DNA from: Parelaphostrongylus tenuis
Lineage: Eukaryota > Nematoda > Chromadorea > Rhabditida > Metastrongylidae
DNA length: 64,000 bases
Direction of reading: 5' to 3'
Assembly: GCA_019055375.1 (NCBI GenBank)
Contig: JAHQIW010006941.1
Coordinates: forward strand, 1 to 64,000
Under the pieces are notes generated by a model that did no database searches, had not been told where the DNA came from, and saw only the letters and a list, made by a program, of their open reading frames with translations. Numbering within the stretch: position 1 is the stretch's first letter; each line of letters opens with the position of its first letter. Positions 35,522-48,600 of this stretch are shown here, piece after piece. A program made the position numbers and the translations under genes.

Positions 35522-35640
35522 CACTGTGTCATTGTAAAGGTCAGATGTGTATTCGTTTACCTCAAACGATTGTTGAAAAAGTCAAATGCATCAGGCATTG
35601 TTCTAGAATTTATCAACGCTTGCTAGGGAATATTTTAGCA
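35522..35640 (+). repeat. SINE tail fragment
   Basis: Matches the 3' half of the SINE at 12830-12945: CATTGTAAAGGTCAGATGTG, CCTCAAACGATTGTTGAAAA and TTTATCAACGC align with the conserved tail. The tRNA head is absent. Confidence 0.55.
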
Positions 35641-35684
35641 TTAAGTATCGAATAGATTTAAAAATCATACCTCAAAAACTGTTT

Positions 35685-35985
35685 CTACCACAGATTATTT
35701 CTGATGGGCATTTGCGAAAATGATAATGAATTATTTGACGATGAAACTGTGTTGACGACTATTCTAGTAGCCGAATAGGCTGTCAACGACGTAGACCTCC
35801 GAAACACATCGACATCATCAAATATGCACTCACTGCCGCCTGATAAACACTCGCCTTCCAAGAAAACACGTACCTTTGGCAAGATTTTTTGGAAATAAAG
35901 CCATCCAGTGGAAACAGCTATTGATTCTCCCCGTCGATTGTCGATGGACTGCTGACACAAGTCAGGATCTTTGCCTTCTGAGTTC
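35685..35985 (-). CDS. Candidate exon(s), unknown gene
   Basis: A 100-codon minus frame with coding-like text (DPDLCQQSIDNRRGESIAVS, TGWLYFQKILPK). A strong donor, CCAAAG/GTACGT, lies near 35872 and an AG (GAACTCAG) just upstream at about 35982, giving a possible 110-bp exon. The remaining frame (GGSECIFDDVDVFRRSTSL) is also open. No family recognised. Confidence 0.35.
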
Positions 35986-36189
35986 ATACATCGTTGCCTT
36001 TTCTTCCTATATTTTCTTTGCCGTTATTTTTAGCTTTGTCTCCATCTTTCATTAATTCTTGCTTGAAATGGGATTTTTTTTTTAGATGAATTCGTCTTTT
36101 GGAACATGCAAGCGTAGTGAGAATTGTGTGAGCGCCTTGTTTGAAAATGTAAACAACCTGTTTTGAGCTTGACTTTATCACTTTGTTTC

Positions 36190-38440
36190 CTGCTACTCAT
36201 TTTCACCTCACAATCAGATTGATCATCTGGTCACTGTCCTTCCTAGTCACTTTGTTCAGCCATGTTTCATTGTCACACGGATTCACGCTCTTATCAATCA
36301 AATCGTTTATTTTACCGTTAGCGGTGAGAAGACCGCTTGCAAAAGTCATTCCTTTTTTGTCATTCTAGCACCGCAAAATGCCACATCTTTTTGTGAACTC
36401 CAAAATTTTCTTTTGCAAATTTGATGCCATCCTAAAGTTGTATTGTCATATTTCGGTTATTACTTGCTCTTAGTCTAACACATCCTCAGATAATCCTTCA
36501 TGGTAGAGTTTATATCATTTTGCATGATAACACCGGACGCCGGTGGTCTAATTATGGTTCTTGAATAATGTATCAAATTGTCGATTTTCTTTGAACGAGA
36601 CAAATCGTGAAATGTCCTACATATTACAGAGTACTCACTAATTTACGAAGTGCCCATGTATCGATGTATATGTACTGTCCGTGCAAATTTTGTCATTCAT
36701 ACATTCTTCTTTATCATAATTATAATTATAGCATCCTCATGATGCTTGAAGTACGAAGTTGTATTTCTCGGAAGTGGTCCGCTTTCTTTCTAATGACCTC
36801 GAATGGAAATATGTGTTTTTGAAAGATCTTAAGAAGAACATTGGTTATGAGTATAATTGATCTACACGAGCAACACCAATTGAAGGGAGACAGTTTTCGC
36901 TGCCAGAACAGCGGGACTTAGTTTTGTGTTGAGTGGAGATTTTTAATTATGTTTATGCGACTCTTTATCACAAGTTACTATGAAAACCACCAGAACTTGT
37001 TGCATTCGATTCGTTTCGTCGCATTCATTCTTTACAAAGGTCCCTGAACATCGCCCATGTTGCTTCAGCGATTGTTTGAAGATGTCATCTTTCTCATGAA
37101 TGTCGTGGAGTGTTGTTTAAGACGAATCTCTCTACAATTTGAGATAGGTGAGCCAAAATTTTTAATGTATTGTAGTAGCGTTGTAGGAGCGGACAGAACC
37201 AGCACCTCACTCATCATCTTGCTTCTTGATTTACCACATCACTAAACACTGCGCTAATGTACATCCCTCAGGTAGTCTAATGGCTCACCACTAGAAGGAG
37301 TCGTGCAAAGTCATTTTCAATCCTCAAGTTGCGTGAAATATGCGTACAACTATACGCATAATTCATGCACAAATTATTATTCCCTTCCTCTTTCGGACTT
37401 TTCTTATCCTTAAGCAAAGATTTCCCTTAGATATCTTGATCTGCACCTGTGGCTTATTGAAGGAAGAAGTGATTCGAGAGCGCGTGTGGCCCATTGCCCG
37501 CGCTCATGGCTCACTTGACAGGATAGCAGCACTAATTTGATATATCTCAAAGCTTGACGATTATTATGAAGATCAAACGATTTATCTTTTTATGGTGACA
37601 CGAGAAATTATAAGTTTATTACGTCTAGTGACAGAGATGTAGTGGTAAAGTATCAATGCATCAGTCCACTCCTACTCTCTTGAACGTGATAATTTGAATC
37701 ATTCCTACGAAACATTGCATTTGTTATCTGAACTGTAAACTTGTGCAAATACTCATATATTCAAACAAGGAGCCAATATAAAGTGATGGCAAACTGAACA
37801 TAAACTTATGATACAGCGAATAGCTGCTCTAATAAATCACCGGAGAGAAGGATCCGTAAGTAGAACATGAAAAGATATGATTTCGAGAATCAGACAGCAG
37901 AAAAGAAAGAGTAGCAGAGACGAAACAATGAATGGTCTCTCACAGAAACACAGATTTCACGTATTACGCAACTAAGAACAGGCGGTTTTATCGGTACATA
38001 ATGAGCTTTCGAATTTACATGATGTTCATAGGTGATGTTTCAAATTATACACTGAGGACGCCACCAGCTTCCACAGCAGCATGTTATCAAATTGAAGTCC
38101 ATCATATTTGTGAACCGACATATTTTCATGACACGAGAGTACAAAATTCTAGAATATCCATTTAAGAGTAATCATTTATACGCAGAAGTTTCATCGCAAG
38201 GAAATCTGTCACTATACCACCAAGGCCACGGCTTTGCTACCACTTTTTCTTCTATGTGGATGATTGAAGCTCTCAGCTGCCAACCTCTGAGACGTTGGGA
38301 ACCGTAAGGATCATATACGCCCAACGATTGCCACGTCCTCGCTCTGATGGAAATAGAGCAAATGTGTCCATTGAGGTTCATCAACATCAAACTGTCTAGC
38401 TACCACGGAAAAAACTTCTCTAGGATGGCTTTCGTTTCGA
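36190..38440. other. No recognised gene
   Basis: The longest frames are the minus frame 38390-38172 and forward frame 37932-38165; neither shows a motif I trust. A possible exon around 38300-38390 on the minus strand lacks convincing splice partners. Confidence 0.25.
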
Positions 38441-38454
38441 GTGTTTTTTAGGCC

Positions 38455-38870
38455 CGCTCGAAACAATGTGATTTGATAACATAATTTGAGTCCTTCATGA
38501 GGTGTGTAATGAACAGGTAAACAACATTTGTACAGTACAGGACACGTTTTTTTGGCGTTACAGCCTCGCTAATTGCACGAGCTTTTTGGATCAGCCAGTT
38601 CCGCGGAGGGATATCGGCAACATAGGGGACCCGATGCCGAAATATGTGCAAGCGCCGCAAGGTGAGTGAGTCACCCAACGGCAAGTGATGTACACTCGAT
38701 TGCTCGTGGCTGGCAGAACATAATTGCCACATTTTTTCGTTTCAGGTGCTTTGGAGACCTCGCTTAAAACAGTATAATCTGATAACATCTTTGAGTCTCT
38801 CATAAGGTCTGTTATGGCACCTACACTATATGTGGTGCCCAAGTATGTTATCAGATTACAATATTCTAAA
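38455..38870. repeat. Low-copy repeat, two units (third at 39778-39880)
   Basis: 38455-38560, 38745-38860 and 39778-39880 share the text AACA.TGTGATTTGATAACAT or a variant followed by TTGAGTC...CATGAGGT and the next 60 bases including ATGTGTTTCGACCTTACAGC-like text. Units are diverged by perhaps 20-25%. Confidence 0.55.
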
Positions 38871-39377
38871 CGAGTCCTCAAAAACCCTCTGAACTAAAGT
38901 ACGCCCGTCATGTTTCATCAGCTTCGATCAATCGAACAGATAACACTGGGTTTTGGGTGATATTATCACCTTGCGGAAAATTTTTGGATACTTCTGGTAG
39001 AGTTGGGACGCTCTGGCCGCAGCTCATAGTTGAGTGTGAAGGGTCTGAAGGCTACCACCTTGCTGGTAAGTGCTATATCTTCCCTTTTATCGTATCGCTT
39101 GTCCATCATTACTGAATGTTTGATTACGAGAAGTGAAACATGCTATCAGATTATGTCCCGACTCAGTTCTCCAACTTCAGAACTGTTTCAGCAAGTTGTA
39201 TTGAGCGATGGCTTCGACTATCAGTTACAATACCATTTCCTTGAAAAGTAGCAATGGATTAGATAATGCACCAACTTTTCTGCGACATAAAACAGAGCAC
39301 AAAACGGTGAAGAGTGGAATACTAAAATAGCTCCTATGCCGTAACTACTTATCCATTGATTCTGGGTGAGAACCTCT

Positions 39378-39449
39378 GACCTCAGACAGAAGTTGAGCCC
39401 AAGTCATCCATACCAGGAGCTCGTGCTACCGCTACACCACCGAGGCTAC
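39378..39449 (-). repeat. tRNA-like repeat unit
   Basis: The minus strand reads GCCTCGGTGGTGTAGCGGTA with box A-like GTAGCGGTAGCACG, then GGTATGGATG in the middle and box B-like GGGCTCAACTTC, then GTCTGAGG. The same layout recurs at 46829, 58101 and, with a different middle, at 51791 and 60213. I cannot assign an anticodon safely. Confidence 0.5.
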
Positions 39450-39777
39450 TACTCTGCCGTCAATCCTTCGATACAAGGTGACATAACGTCAGAAAGTTCT
39501 ATTATTTGAAAAACAATGGTGTGTGAGGAAATGGGGCGACGTCTGTCTGAAATTACAAGGACCATTCCATAGGAAGACCATGGCTGCTGAATAACCTATC
39601 GATCCTTTTAGCTATTTAAACAACGCTTTTTACACTTCGCTCTGCAGATCTCACTACATCCAGCAATCTATTCATTGGCTAGTAATCGCCCTCACTCAAA
39701 GTTCTTTCAGGATTCCACGTGTTGCTTTGGTTCTTGTCTAAGGGTTCTTCTTCTGCAGCAAACATTTCAATCGCCTG

Positions 39778-39880
39778 TCCTGAGACCTCGCTTTACAACA
39801 ATATAATCTGGCGATGTATTTGAAGCCTTTCATGAGGTCTAATATGGGCACCTATGCAGTTCAACATACGTGTTTCGACC
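39778..39880. repeat. Low-copy repeat, third unit (see 38455)
   Basis: GAGACCTCGCTTTACAACAA and TTCATGAGGTCTAATATGGG match 38750-38820 closely. Confidence 0.55.
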
Positions 39881-40099
39881 TTACAGCCTCGTCAATTGCA
39901 TGGCCACTTTTTCGTTCAGTCAGTTCCTCAGGGATCAAGCCCTTAGTGCATTTGACGGCCAACTTTTTACACCCGACCTACGGTGAAATAATCACGATGA
40001 TGTTCTTTCAGGATGACAAGGCAGGACGCCCTCAACACGGGTCTTGCACCGTAGAAGTGCTCATAGCAGACCTCATGAAAAGCTAAAAATGCATTGTCA

Positions 40100-42230
40100 G
40101 ATTAGCTTTCCTTGTGAATGTCGTTCTATGCCGGTCAAAACGATTTTCCTTGCAATCTATGGGTAGTCAGGCCAATGTGTTTATTAATCAATGGCAAGAG
40201 AGTATTGGAAGAGGAAATTGAGCCTGTGTTCGTTTATCATCTTATTTCCTAAAGCTACATTGCTAATCACTGCGCCACCGTTCCCCACGCCATCTATTGA
40301 TTATTGATAGAAAATCAAATTGTACAGTTCTGTCATGTGTTTGCCGCACAAAGATTGGTTTTAATTTTTGACTGAATGCATGCACTTTTTGTCTTGCTTA
40401 GTGAGCTCTAAATTAGATCAAAGGTCCGGCACAAATGAAGAGAAGAGTGATGAGCCGTAGGAACAGACTGCTGTCTCTTATACAGATCTATTAAGTTTCA
40501 TTGATTTGAACTTTTTTAGTATCTTCTGAAATCTACACAGTGCTGTACACCTTTGTAGTCAAAATTGCAGTACAGTCAAATCTCAGAGAGAGGTAGCGCG
40601 ACTGTGATAATGCAAAAGATCTCGACAGCTCGTTGGATCAATCACCTCTTTGAAGTTGAGAGAGTTTCTAAACACTTTGTAAATATATTGGGTGATCTTG
40701 ATAGGTCAGTCATTTAGCCATTTGAAGACGCTATTTCATTGCTTGGAGCTCACCATTTTTTTGAATTAGTGTTTTACTCTTATTTTTGTAAAAAAACTGA
40801 GGTTTTTTCAGGTCACTTTGAAAGTCCATGATTTTTATGTGCCCTGCCATCTTTACGATGCATATGTGAAACGTGATTTTTTTTCACAAGCACATACTAC
40901 GACTTTAAGAATACTTACCGAAAGTGCGATGGACGTTTTGTGCTCGGTGAAATAACCTCGCAAAAGCCAGTATAGTATTATTTGTACACTTGGTTTTGAA
41001 CCCTTTCGCGCCAATTTATGATAGCAAGCGGCTTTGCACTGGTCGCCCGCACGGCAATCGATGTGATAGACCTTGCGAATGGAGCATGATATCCTAACAG
41101 TACTGTAGTATCGTACTGAACACTGCTTTTGCTCTCGGATTTCTGCCTAACATCGTCTCCGAATCAACAAGTAGGAAGCTTGGCCAAGGTTGCATGACAA
41201 AAATCCGTTCTTTGAAAACGACATCTGAAGACCTGAAAACGTCCTTGCAAAGTCACTTCAGGAAATCAAGGAATATTATATGCACGACTAGCAATATACC
41301 ATTTGGAATTTTGTGTTGAGGTCCGCACAACTAGCGAAGACGGACCATCTAAGGATCTAAGTAATTAAGTAAGTTCATTCCTTTCACGCCATCCTTTGAT
41401 AGCAATCGGCGCCATGCTGGTTGTTCGCGCGCTTGACCTGGAGATGCTGTCTGCTTGCCTTGGAACGGTACAGGACTCCGCCACTACTTTAGCTAAGCGG
41501 AACGCAACGACGAGCGCTCTGGTTCAAATTTTATCAAGCGGTACCGAGAGTGTTGTCGTCAACAAAGAGAATTTAGTTTTTAGTCAAAGCAGAATATGAA
41601 CGAGGAGACCTCAACAAGGTTATTTATGGTTGAGCTAATCACAAAACAAGATCTTTGTGAAAGATGATATCGCATATTCATTAAGGTGTCTCTTCATCGA
41701 TAATTTTTAACAATTTTTTAAATGTTAGTGTATTCTACGAATGGGACCTCTATAGAAGAATTTTCCAATGAAAGCCTGATTTTTATCGTACCGCGAAAGG
41801 GTTGGAGGGTTAAAATGTTGACTCATCCGATTTTGCGACCAAAAACCCGTTGCTATCAATTTTCGCATGTCGTCGTAGGTCACATTACGTAATATTTGCA
41901 AGTAAACCTGTCCTGTTATATTTGTTTGGGCGATATACCGTCATCATCGATCAGATTCGATTTTCCATGCGGTTCATGCTTTTCCACCTTCAACTCATCC
42001 TTCGCTTTCATTATTCCTCTCTACTGAGAGCTCATGATAATGCGATTGCCTTACCAGTCAGGGCTAGTTATCAAGCCACAGATTAAAGATCGCTGTGAAA
42101 TTCATCACCGAAACGACAGAGGATGGAGAAGTACATTAATGAAAACTGAATAATGAAAGAGGCAATGGAACAGATAGCCAAGCAATTACTTGCTACTTCT
42201 ACTTAATTTTGATCTTATCCTTAGTTTTTT
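40100..42230. other. Mostly unrecognised; a two-copy repeat at 40998-41060 and 41380-41450
   Basis: CCTTTCGCGCCAATTTATGA followed by TAGCAAGCGGCTTTGCACTG resembles CCTTTCACGCCATCCTTTGA then TAGCAATCGGCGCCATGCTG 380 bp later. No protein family is recognised in the frames here. Confidence 0.35.
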
Positions 42231-42239
42231 CTTTGGCAT

Positions 42240-42690
42240 CTAGGTAAAGATAATCAGTATTCATATTAGGCTCCTGTACTCTAACCATCTTTTGAGTTTA
42301 GCGCTTCAAAGTAGACGGATGGCGTAACGGATATGGGACCAATGCGAAGAAAGCGAGTTTCTCGAACAATGGATGTAGATGGCCTCACTGTTTCATACGT
42401 ATTTATCTTTCACGACCTATGATCTTTCCCTTTGGGACAGTGAATTCTGATGCAAAATAGTTTCAAAAGTCTATCAAAACACTGGAACACAGCTATTTAT
42501 TTCTGTTAGAGGCAAAGAAAGAACTACTTGGGAATGTAACAGAGCTATGGCGCCCTACAGTTGAACAGCTGCTACAGCCTTATCCGGCATATGCTGGAAA
42601 CTGTAGGTTATCTTCGCTTGACTGCTTTTTTTACATAATTTGTTAGCTTAATGGCCAAAGATGGCTCAGTTTGTTTTTGCTTTTGTTCTC
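42240..42690 (+). repeat. Inverted repeat partner of 58575-59035
   Basis: The sequence around GCGCTTCAAAGTAGACGGAT, ATGGGACCAATGCGAAGAAA and CAGTGAATTCTGATGCAAAA aligns with the reverse complement of 58575-59035 at roughly 80%. Both copies encode, in the same frame, related text (MGPMRRKRVSRTMDVDGLT here), suggesting an old coding element or gene fragment. Family not recognised. Confidence 0.65.
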
Positions 42691-43162
42691 ACTTAATGTC
42701 GGAATAGTTCCATTTTGTTCTTTTCAAAGTCATTTTTGAGCCACGCATGCCATGTGGTCTATTAGAACGGGCTGACCAGAATCCATCAAACTTCCTTTCA
42801 CCTCATGTGTGCTGCCTTCATTATTTGGCAGATTGTCGCATGACCATAGTCAAAATCACAGAGTTAGGTACGTCACTTAGCATTCGTGGACATTCTGCCG
42901 CTTTCGAAACATCAGCCACGATAAGGATATATAAAAAATGATCTGATTCCGTCATTAAGGCATGACATCATTCACTGACGGCGAGATTTGGTGAACGCTG
43001 GAACTAAAACTTTGTAATGGATGGGTTTGGTCGTCAGTACAAACACAGGCAACATATCGCGCTCTTCAATGGATATTATTCTGTAAGCCTCGTAAAAGAG
43101 CCCCTGAAACGTTCTTCCACATCCATTTTTTCCAGAGACAAACGCTACATTTGGTATCGTCG

Positions 43163-43245
43163 CGCGACGTCAAATCTCATTCAGCTACTGTAATGGCGCG
43201 GTCGCGCCTCGTAGGAAAGGCGGCTTCTCTGGTGGAAAGACAAAC
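43163..43245. repeat. Dispersed repeat (also 44160-44215 with 44280-44345, 46108-46165, 47914-47995)
   Basis: A block reading GCGACGTCAAATCTCATTCA, then GCTACTGTAATGGCG, a C+G-rich stretch ending CGCCTCGTA, and in longer copies GCCTGCCTATCAACGTTGGT. The copy at 47914 begins 50 bp after the kinase retrocopy ends. Confidence 0.6.
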
Positions 43246-43396
43246 GCAGACAGCATGATGAATGCGAAGAAACGAATCCACGTTCTCAGATAGTGTTATC
43301 AATAGGAAATGATGGATTTCACTGAATACGCTTTTGGAGAGATATTTTAGTCAAAAGATAATTTATGTCCATAACACGATAACCTATATTTCTTGT

Positions 43397-43495
43397 GCTT
43401 CAAGAAGAAAACTACATCTCTGAATGATAACAGCAATGATAATGATAGTGGTAATGATAACAAGAATTATTGTGATAACGAAGACAACATAGGTA
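43397..43495 (+). repeat. Short direct repeat (partner 48504-48600)
   Basis: GAAAACTACATC is followed in both places by TGATAACAGCAATGATAATG or variant, GATAGTGGTAATGATAAC and GATGACAA-like text. This copy is directly followed by a SINE; at 48504 it is preceded by a tRNA-like head fragment. Confidence 0.7.
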
Positions 43496-43499
43496 GTAG

Positions 43500-43690
43500 C
43501 ATAAGTGGCACACTGGATAGGTGCTCTGCATCACACACAGGTCGTTGGTTTGATCGCGCATTTATGGCTTATCATGCTATCCATCCTTGCGGGTTCGGTG
43601 AACCGAGTCTGAGAAAATAGCACGACTGACACACATTCATCGGTAGATCACCGCAAGTCATTATGAAGGCTAGGTACTGATGCATCCTTC
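43500..43690 (+). repeat. tRNA-derived SINE copy, partial
   Basis: GGCACACTGGATAGGTGCTC corresponds to the tRNA-like head and GGTCGTTGGTTTGATCGCGC to box B. The body (CTATCCATCC, GGTGAACCGAGTCTGAGA) and GACACA...GGTAGATCACCGCAAG follow. The tail is diverged after 43670. Confidence 0.7.
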
Positions 43691-43759
43691 AGAGAGGAGT
43701 GAGAGACGGACAGGTACTGATGGGCCTTCCAAAGCCACCTACACGTGGTCTCAATGAGT

Positions 43760-46480
43760 TAGTAGTAGAGGTGAGAATACGATGATACAAGACATCATCT
43801 TGACAGCATCACCTGTATCACCTGTCGCCTCGTTGATCGTCGAGTGACTCGAGCGGGTACAAGCAACACTTCATTTTTCCCTATCGCGTGCAAGAGTAGC
43901 CCAGTGAGTCCTTCTCGCTCTATAAATCCTCTGATCATCATATTTTTCTCACAAACCTTCCGTGAAGAAATTGGACCAGCTCGTCATGGTCTTCCTGTAG
44001 AGCGCTTGATATTCCGAGAAACCCAATCAGTAACGGCTCTCGTCCATCGGTTGTCGTTGAAGCGCATCACATGAGAGCATAATGGACTAAAAGAAGTAAC
44101 CAAGTAGATGCCCATGCACAGGCGTACTCTCCTCTGACTCTGTTTTAACTTTCACTCCTCTCGCGGTCTCAATCAGCTACTGTAACGGCTGCGCCTCGTA
44201 CCGTTAGCATGAAAGCGTTTGGGGGAGCAGAGCTACAATTAGCACGACATTCTTGCAAAGAGTCGCAAATGCCGCCCTCTAGGATTATCGCGCAAACGAC
44301 GGCGCGACGTCGCCTGCCTATCAACGTTGGTCCTTAAAGGATGAAAAGGGTGGTGGCTGATAGCTGTGAAGCACTATATCGAAAAAGTAGAGGTGGTGAG
44401 GTGGTATTGTGAAGTTGTATCGGTGTGACCTGCCGTCGTTGTGGTAGAAACGCGAGCTCAACTACCGCCTGAGGTCAAGTTTTGCCTATGACTTTTCCCT
44501 TAAAGACACTTTAATTGAAACAATCTACGAAAAAGCAGTAGCAATGTAAGATATCGTTATGAAAAACGTTACCTGTGAAGAATAGTATCTGCCTCCCTTA
44601 GTCTTCCAACGAAGTCACTGATTAAACCGCTCTCCCGACCTTTTGCTGTGCCACTTACATGTGATAAATAGGCATATAGAGCAAAAATAGCAATCATACT
44701 GACTTATAAACGATAAGGTCGGCCGAGTGGAAAACGATGTGGATGAAGGTATGGTGATAGTCGAGTGACTTCATGGCAAAAGAAATTTTCCGCTGCAGTG
44801 TACAATAAATTCATCATGAATTCCTGCTGAATTCATTACTACCACGGCTCATTTGGTGCAAATTCAATCCCGTTCTCTGCGAGCGATATGTCGGCGTCAA
44901 GTGGCACAAGATTTTGAAAATTTCTCAAGGCAAATCGCTTCTGAGAAAGATAGACACTTCTTCCTAGACTAAAAGAGATCGTGATCATCTTTACAGACAG
45001 CTCAGTCGGTCTCTCATCAGCTACATAACAAGTGAGCCTAACAAGTTAGATCTTCATAGCACTGCAGTAGAAAAAGATAAAATACAAGAAACCTCTCAAG
45101 CGTAGCTATAATTGTTATCTGACTACGCATTAGAGCATATTCCGTCATCTAAAAAAAGCTGAAAAGAATTGAAGTGCTCTTAAAAAGTCTTTTCGATGTG
45201 AAGGGTATTTATTGGTGAAATAGTACAATATTCTGTTCTAGTGTACTCAAATCGATATCAGAGACGACTGGTAAAAGTTTGGCAATATCAATATGGACTC
45301 AAGAGTGATAAAAATCAGATTTTCCTCAGTTTCTCCTGGAAATTTCGATATGTATGGCGCTCAACTCAAAGCGACTACTCATTGGTCTTTTGCAGAGGCA
45401 GAAAAAATCTATTTATGGAGGGATGTCATTACAGTACTTTGATGCATCGCAGCTCCATCCTATCAAAAATATATCGTTACAATAGCATTTGGAGTCTGAG
45501 TTACTACGATTGGGCAAAATGTAGAATAAGAAGGGATGGCAGATGAACGAAAGATTGTGTAATAGACTCCAAAAGGATGTGAACATCCGCTTTTCGAACG
45601 GCTATCTCAATAAACGCTACAATCTACGGCAGCTGTGATAGCAGATGTATTCAACTTCAGTATTACGAATATGCCTTGTGGACGTCATCATAATCAAATC
45701 CGATCAATACTGTCGATGATGATTGAACAAGGGAGAAACGGAAAGAAAATCTCTTAAGACAAGTACTAATATTAATATAACATGTAAGTTAAAGTATATC
45801 CATTAATGTAAAGTCATGTCTTCTGGCAACACAAAAAGTGAACAGCGAACGAGTGAACATGAAAAAAAAGTAACCGATCAAACAGAATTCAATGACAATT
45901 ATTGGAAATCTAATATTTACTTGCCACTATCTGATTCTGAGATGTGTTCCGTGAACTGCAACCTCGTATCCAAATTTCGCCGTACGCATTTCTTTGTTCA
46001 GCCTCAACCATATCTTTTCGAGAAAACCTTAACACTTTATGACTCCACGCAGCAAAAAAATTATAAATCCCTATCGCTCTGGGACCACGCGCTGCATTTT
46101 ACAATAGCCGCGAGACGTGAGGTCTCGCTCAGCTACAGATTGTGTTAACGGCGCTGCGACTCTGCGCGAATTTGTATCGCGCGCTCCGCAATGAAATGAG
46201 GGAATATGTCAGGTAAACTAAGGTTCTAAGACACCCTATTATCACTGATTGATGGAGTTTCATAAAAGAGACTTTTGCAAGGATAATTGCAGAAGAAGTA
46301 ATGCCATATGTTTGAAAGTCTTTGCTCGACTAAAGATCATGACATCTGGGTTCGAATGCCGGCTGATGCAAATGTTTTTGCACAGCACTCCACATTATTG
46401 GGCATGCCATAACATCATACCACTGCAAGTGGCAGTCAAATAAAAAGAATTCTGACTAATTATCGATATGAAACTGAGAA
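43760..46480. other. No recognised gene
   Basis: Forward frames 45241-45546 (101 codons) and 45816-46148 (110 codons) are the longest. The second begins MSSGNTKSEQRTSEHEKK and runs into the dispersed repeat at 46108, so it may include a true exon start, but I see no family signature or splice logic. Confidence 0.25.
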
Positions 46481-46530
46481 AACTTATCTTGATTAGCTGA
46501 CGCGGGTTGGTAAATTAGTCGTAAAAGTTT

Positions 46531-46580
46531 GGCTGACGTTTCGATGACTCGCCTTCTACAGAGCCTGTGCGTACGTAGTA
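46531..46580 (-). ncRNA. Degenerate hammerhead-like/PLE terminal motif
   Basis: The minus strand gives CTGTAGAAGGCGAGTCATCG followed by AAACGTCAG. It keeps the spacing of the PLE hammerhead but has CTGTAGA for CTGANGA and an altered stem II. It marks a diverged PLE terminal repeat; no RT text is visible beside it. Confidence 0.35.
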
Positions 46581-46828
46581 TTAGTCTCTAATATAAGGTC
46601 CATCATTTAGGAGTCTGCCTCCACCCCCCGGTATACAATACTAGTCGACGATTTGAATCTCTCTATGAACGAGTTGGAGGGCATGACTCACGTACTAACA
46701 TATGCCCATCAAATCGTCAATCTTTCGACATCATTACCAACGCCGCTCTATGTTGCTAATACTTATGCTGAACGTGGACGAAATAATTATGGGGCTTATA
46801 TGTAAGTATTTTTTGCATTACAGGATTT

Positions 46829-46900
46829 GACCTCGCACGAGAGTTGAACTCGCGTTTCTCCCATACCGATGCGTGTGCTAAAAGTACACCACGGATGCTA
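46829..46900 (-). repeat. tRNA-like repeat unit
   Basis: The minus strand has GCATCCGTGGTGTACTTTTA with a box A relic, GGTATGGGAGAAACG in the middle and box B-like GAGTTCAACTC, then GAGGTC. Same layout as the unit at 58101. It lies about 110 bp upstream of the SL1 match. Confidence 0.5.
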
Positions 46901-47011
46901 TCGATTTCTCCCAATTCCTCTATCCCCTATCCACTACCTGGGGACGCAGCACGTGCCCTCGCGACTAACCGGGCGGAGTCTCTCAAAGAGAGAGGTCCGT
47001 GGTTGAACCAT

Positions 47012-47860
<849 letters not shown>

Positions 47861-47913
47861 GTGAAGTAGAACCTTCAAGAACCGTGTGAGTCGTTTTGGT
47901 TTTCACAGCACGA

Positions 47914-47995
47914 CGTCAAGTCTCACTCATATAATGTAATGGCGGCGATGCGTCTCGTGCGAAAGCGACTGCACAACGTTGCCTGCCTATTAACT
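47914..47995. repeat. Dispersed repeat copy after the kinase retrocopy
   Basis: ACGACGTCAAGTCTCACTCA, the C+G-rich middle and TTGCCTGCCTATTAACTCTA match the family described at 43163. Its position suggests it truncated or replaced the 3' end of the kinase copy. Confidence 0.6.
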
Positions 47996-48465
47996 CTAGT
48001 CCTCAAAAAGATAACCCTAGATTTCTACAGGATACTGCTATATTTGCTATTTTACATCATCTTTTAGGGCTTGCTCCAACTCAGCATCGTCAGAGTCTGG
48101 AGGATCTCTCGATTGCGGACGTTTAGCGCTGAGGTTGTCTTATAAGAACACAAAGTTGGAAGATTTTTGTGTGAATGCCTAACTGAGCGTTGACAATCGT
48201 GCGAAACGGTTAAACTGTTGAGATGTGGGTGTCGTGTGTTGCGCCACACTGCTCACCAAACCTCTTATAATAAGCTTTGATATGACTGACATACTGCAAG
48301 TGGCAGTCAAATAAAAAGATTTCTGACTGATTATAGATATCCAATGTCTGTCAACACAAGTGGGCTCAATGCCGATAGCAGCTGCATCGCCAGACCGTCC
48401 ACGGTTGGCTGTTGGAAGGCAACGCGTTATAGCGTAAAAAAAAAGAGTGCTGTACAAAACGAGCG

Positions 48466-48600
48466 TCGGTGGTGCAACGGTTAGCATACGCTCCAGAAAA
48501 GAGTGAAAGAAAACTACATCGCTAAATGACAACGGCAATGATTATGATAGTGGTGATGATAACGAGAAATATTATGATAACGATGACAATAAAGGTATTA
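48466..48600 (+). repeat. tRNA-like head fragment followed by short direct repeat
   Basis: GCGTCGGTGGTGCAACGGTT plus AGCATACGCTCC is a tRNA-like 5' half with box A. From 48504 the sequence is the partner of 43397-43495. Confidence 0.5.

Noticed and set aside
35407..35655. 83-codon forward frame
   Set aside because: Its second half is SINE tail sequence, so the frame is not a gene.
38172..38390. 72-codon minus frame suggestive of a protease-like exon
   Set aside because: The impression rests on a short KPWPWW phrase; the catalytic motif, splice partners and a second copy are missing.
46310..46365. Isolated T-arm-like text CTGGGTTCGAATGCCGG
   Set aside because: No matching 5' half or box A was found within tRNA distance. 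Probably a decayed fragment of a tRNA-like repeat.
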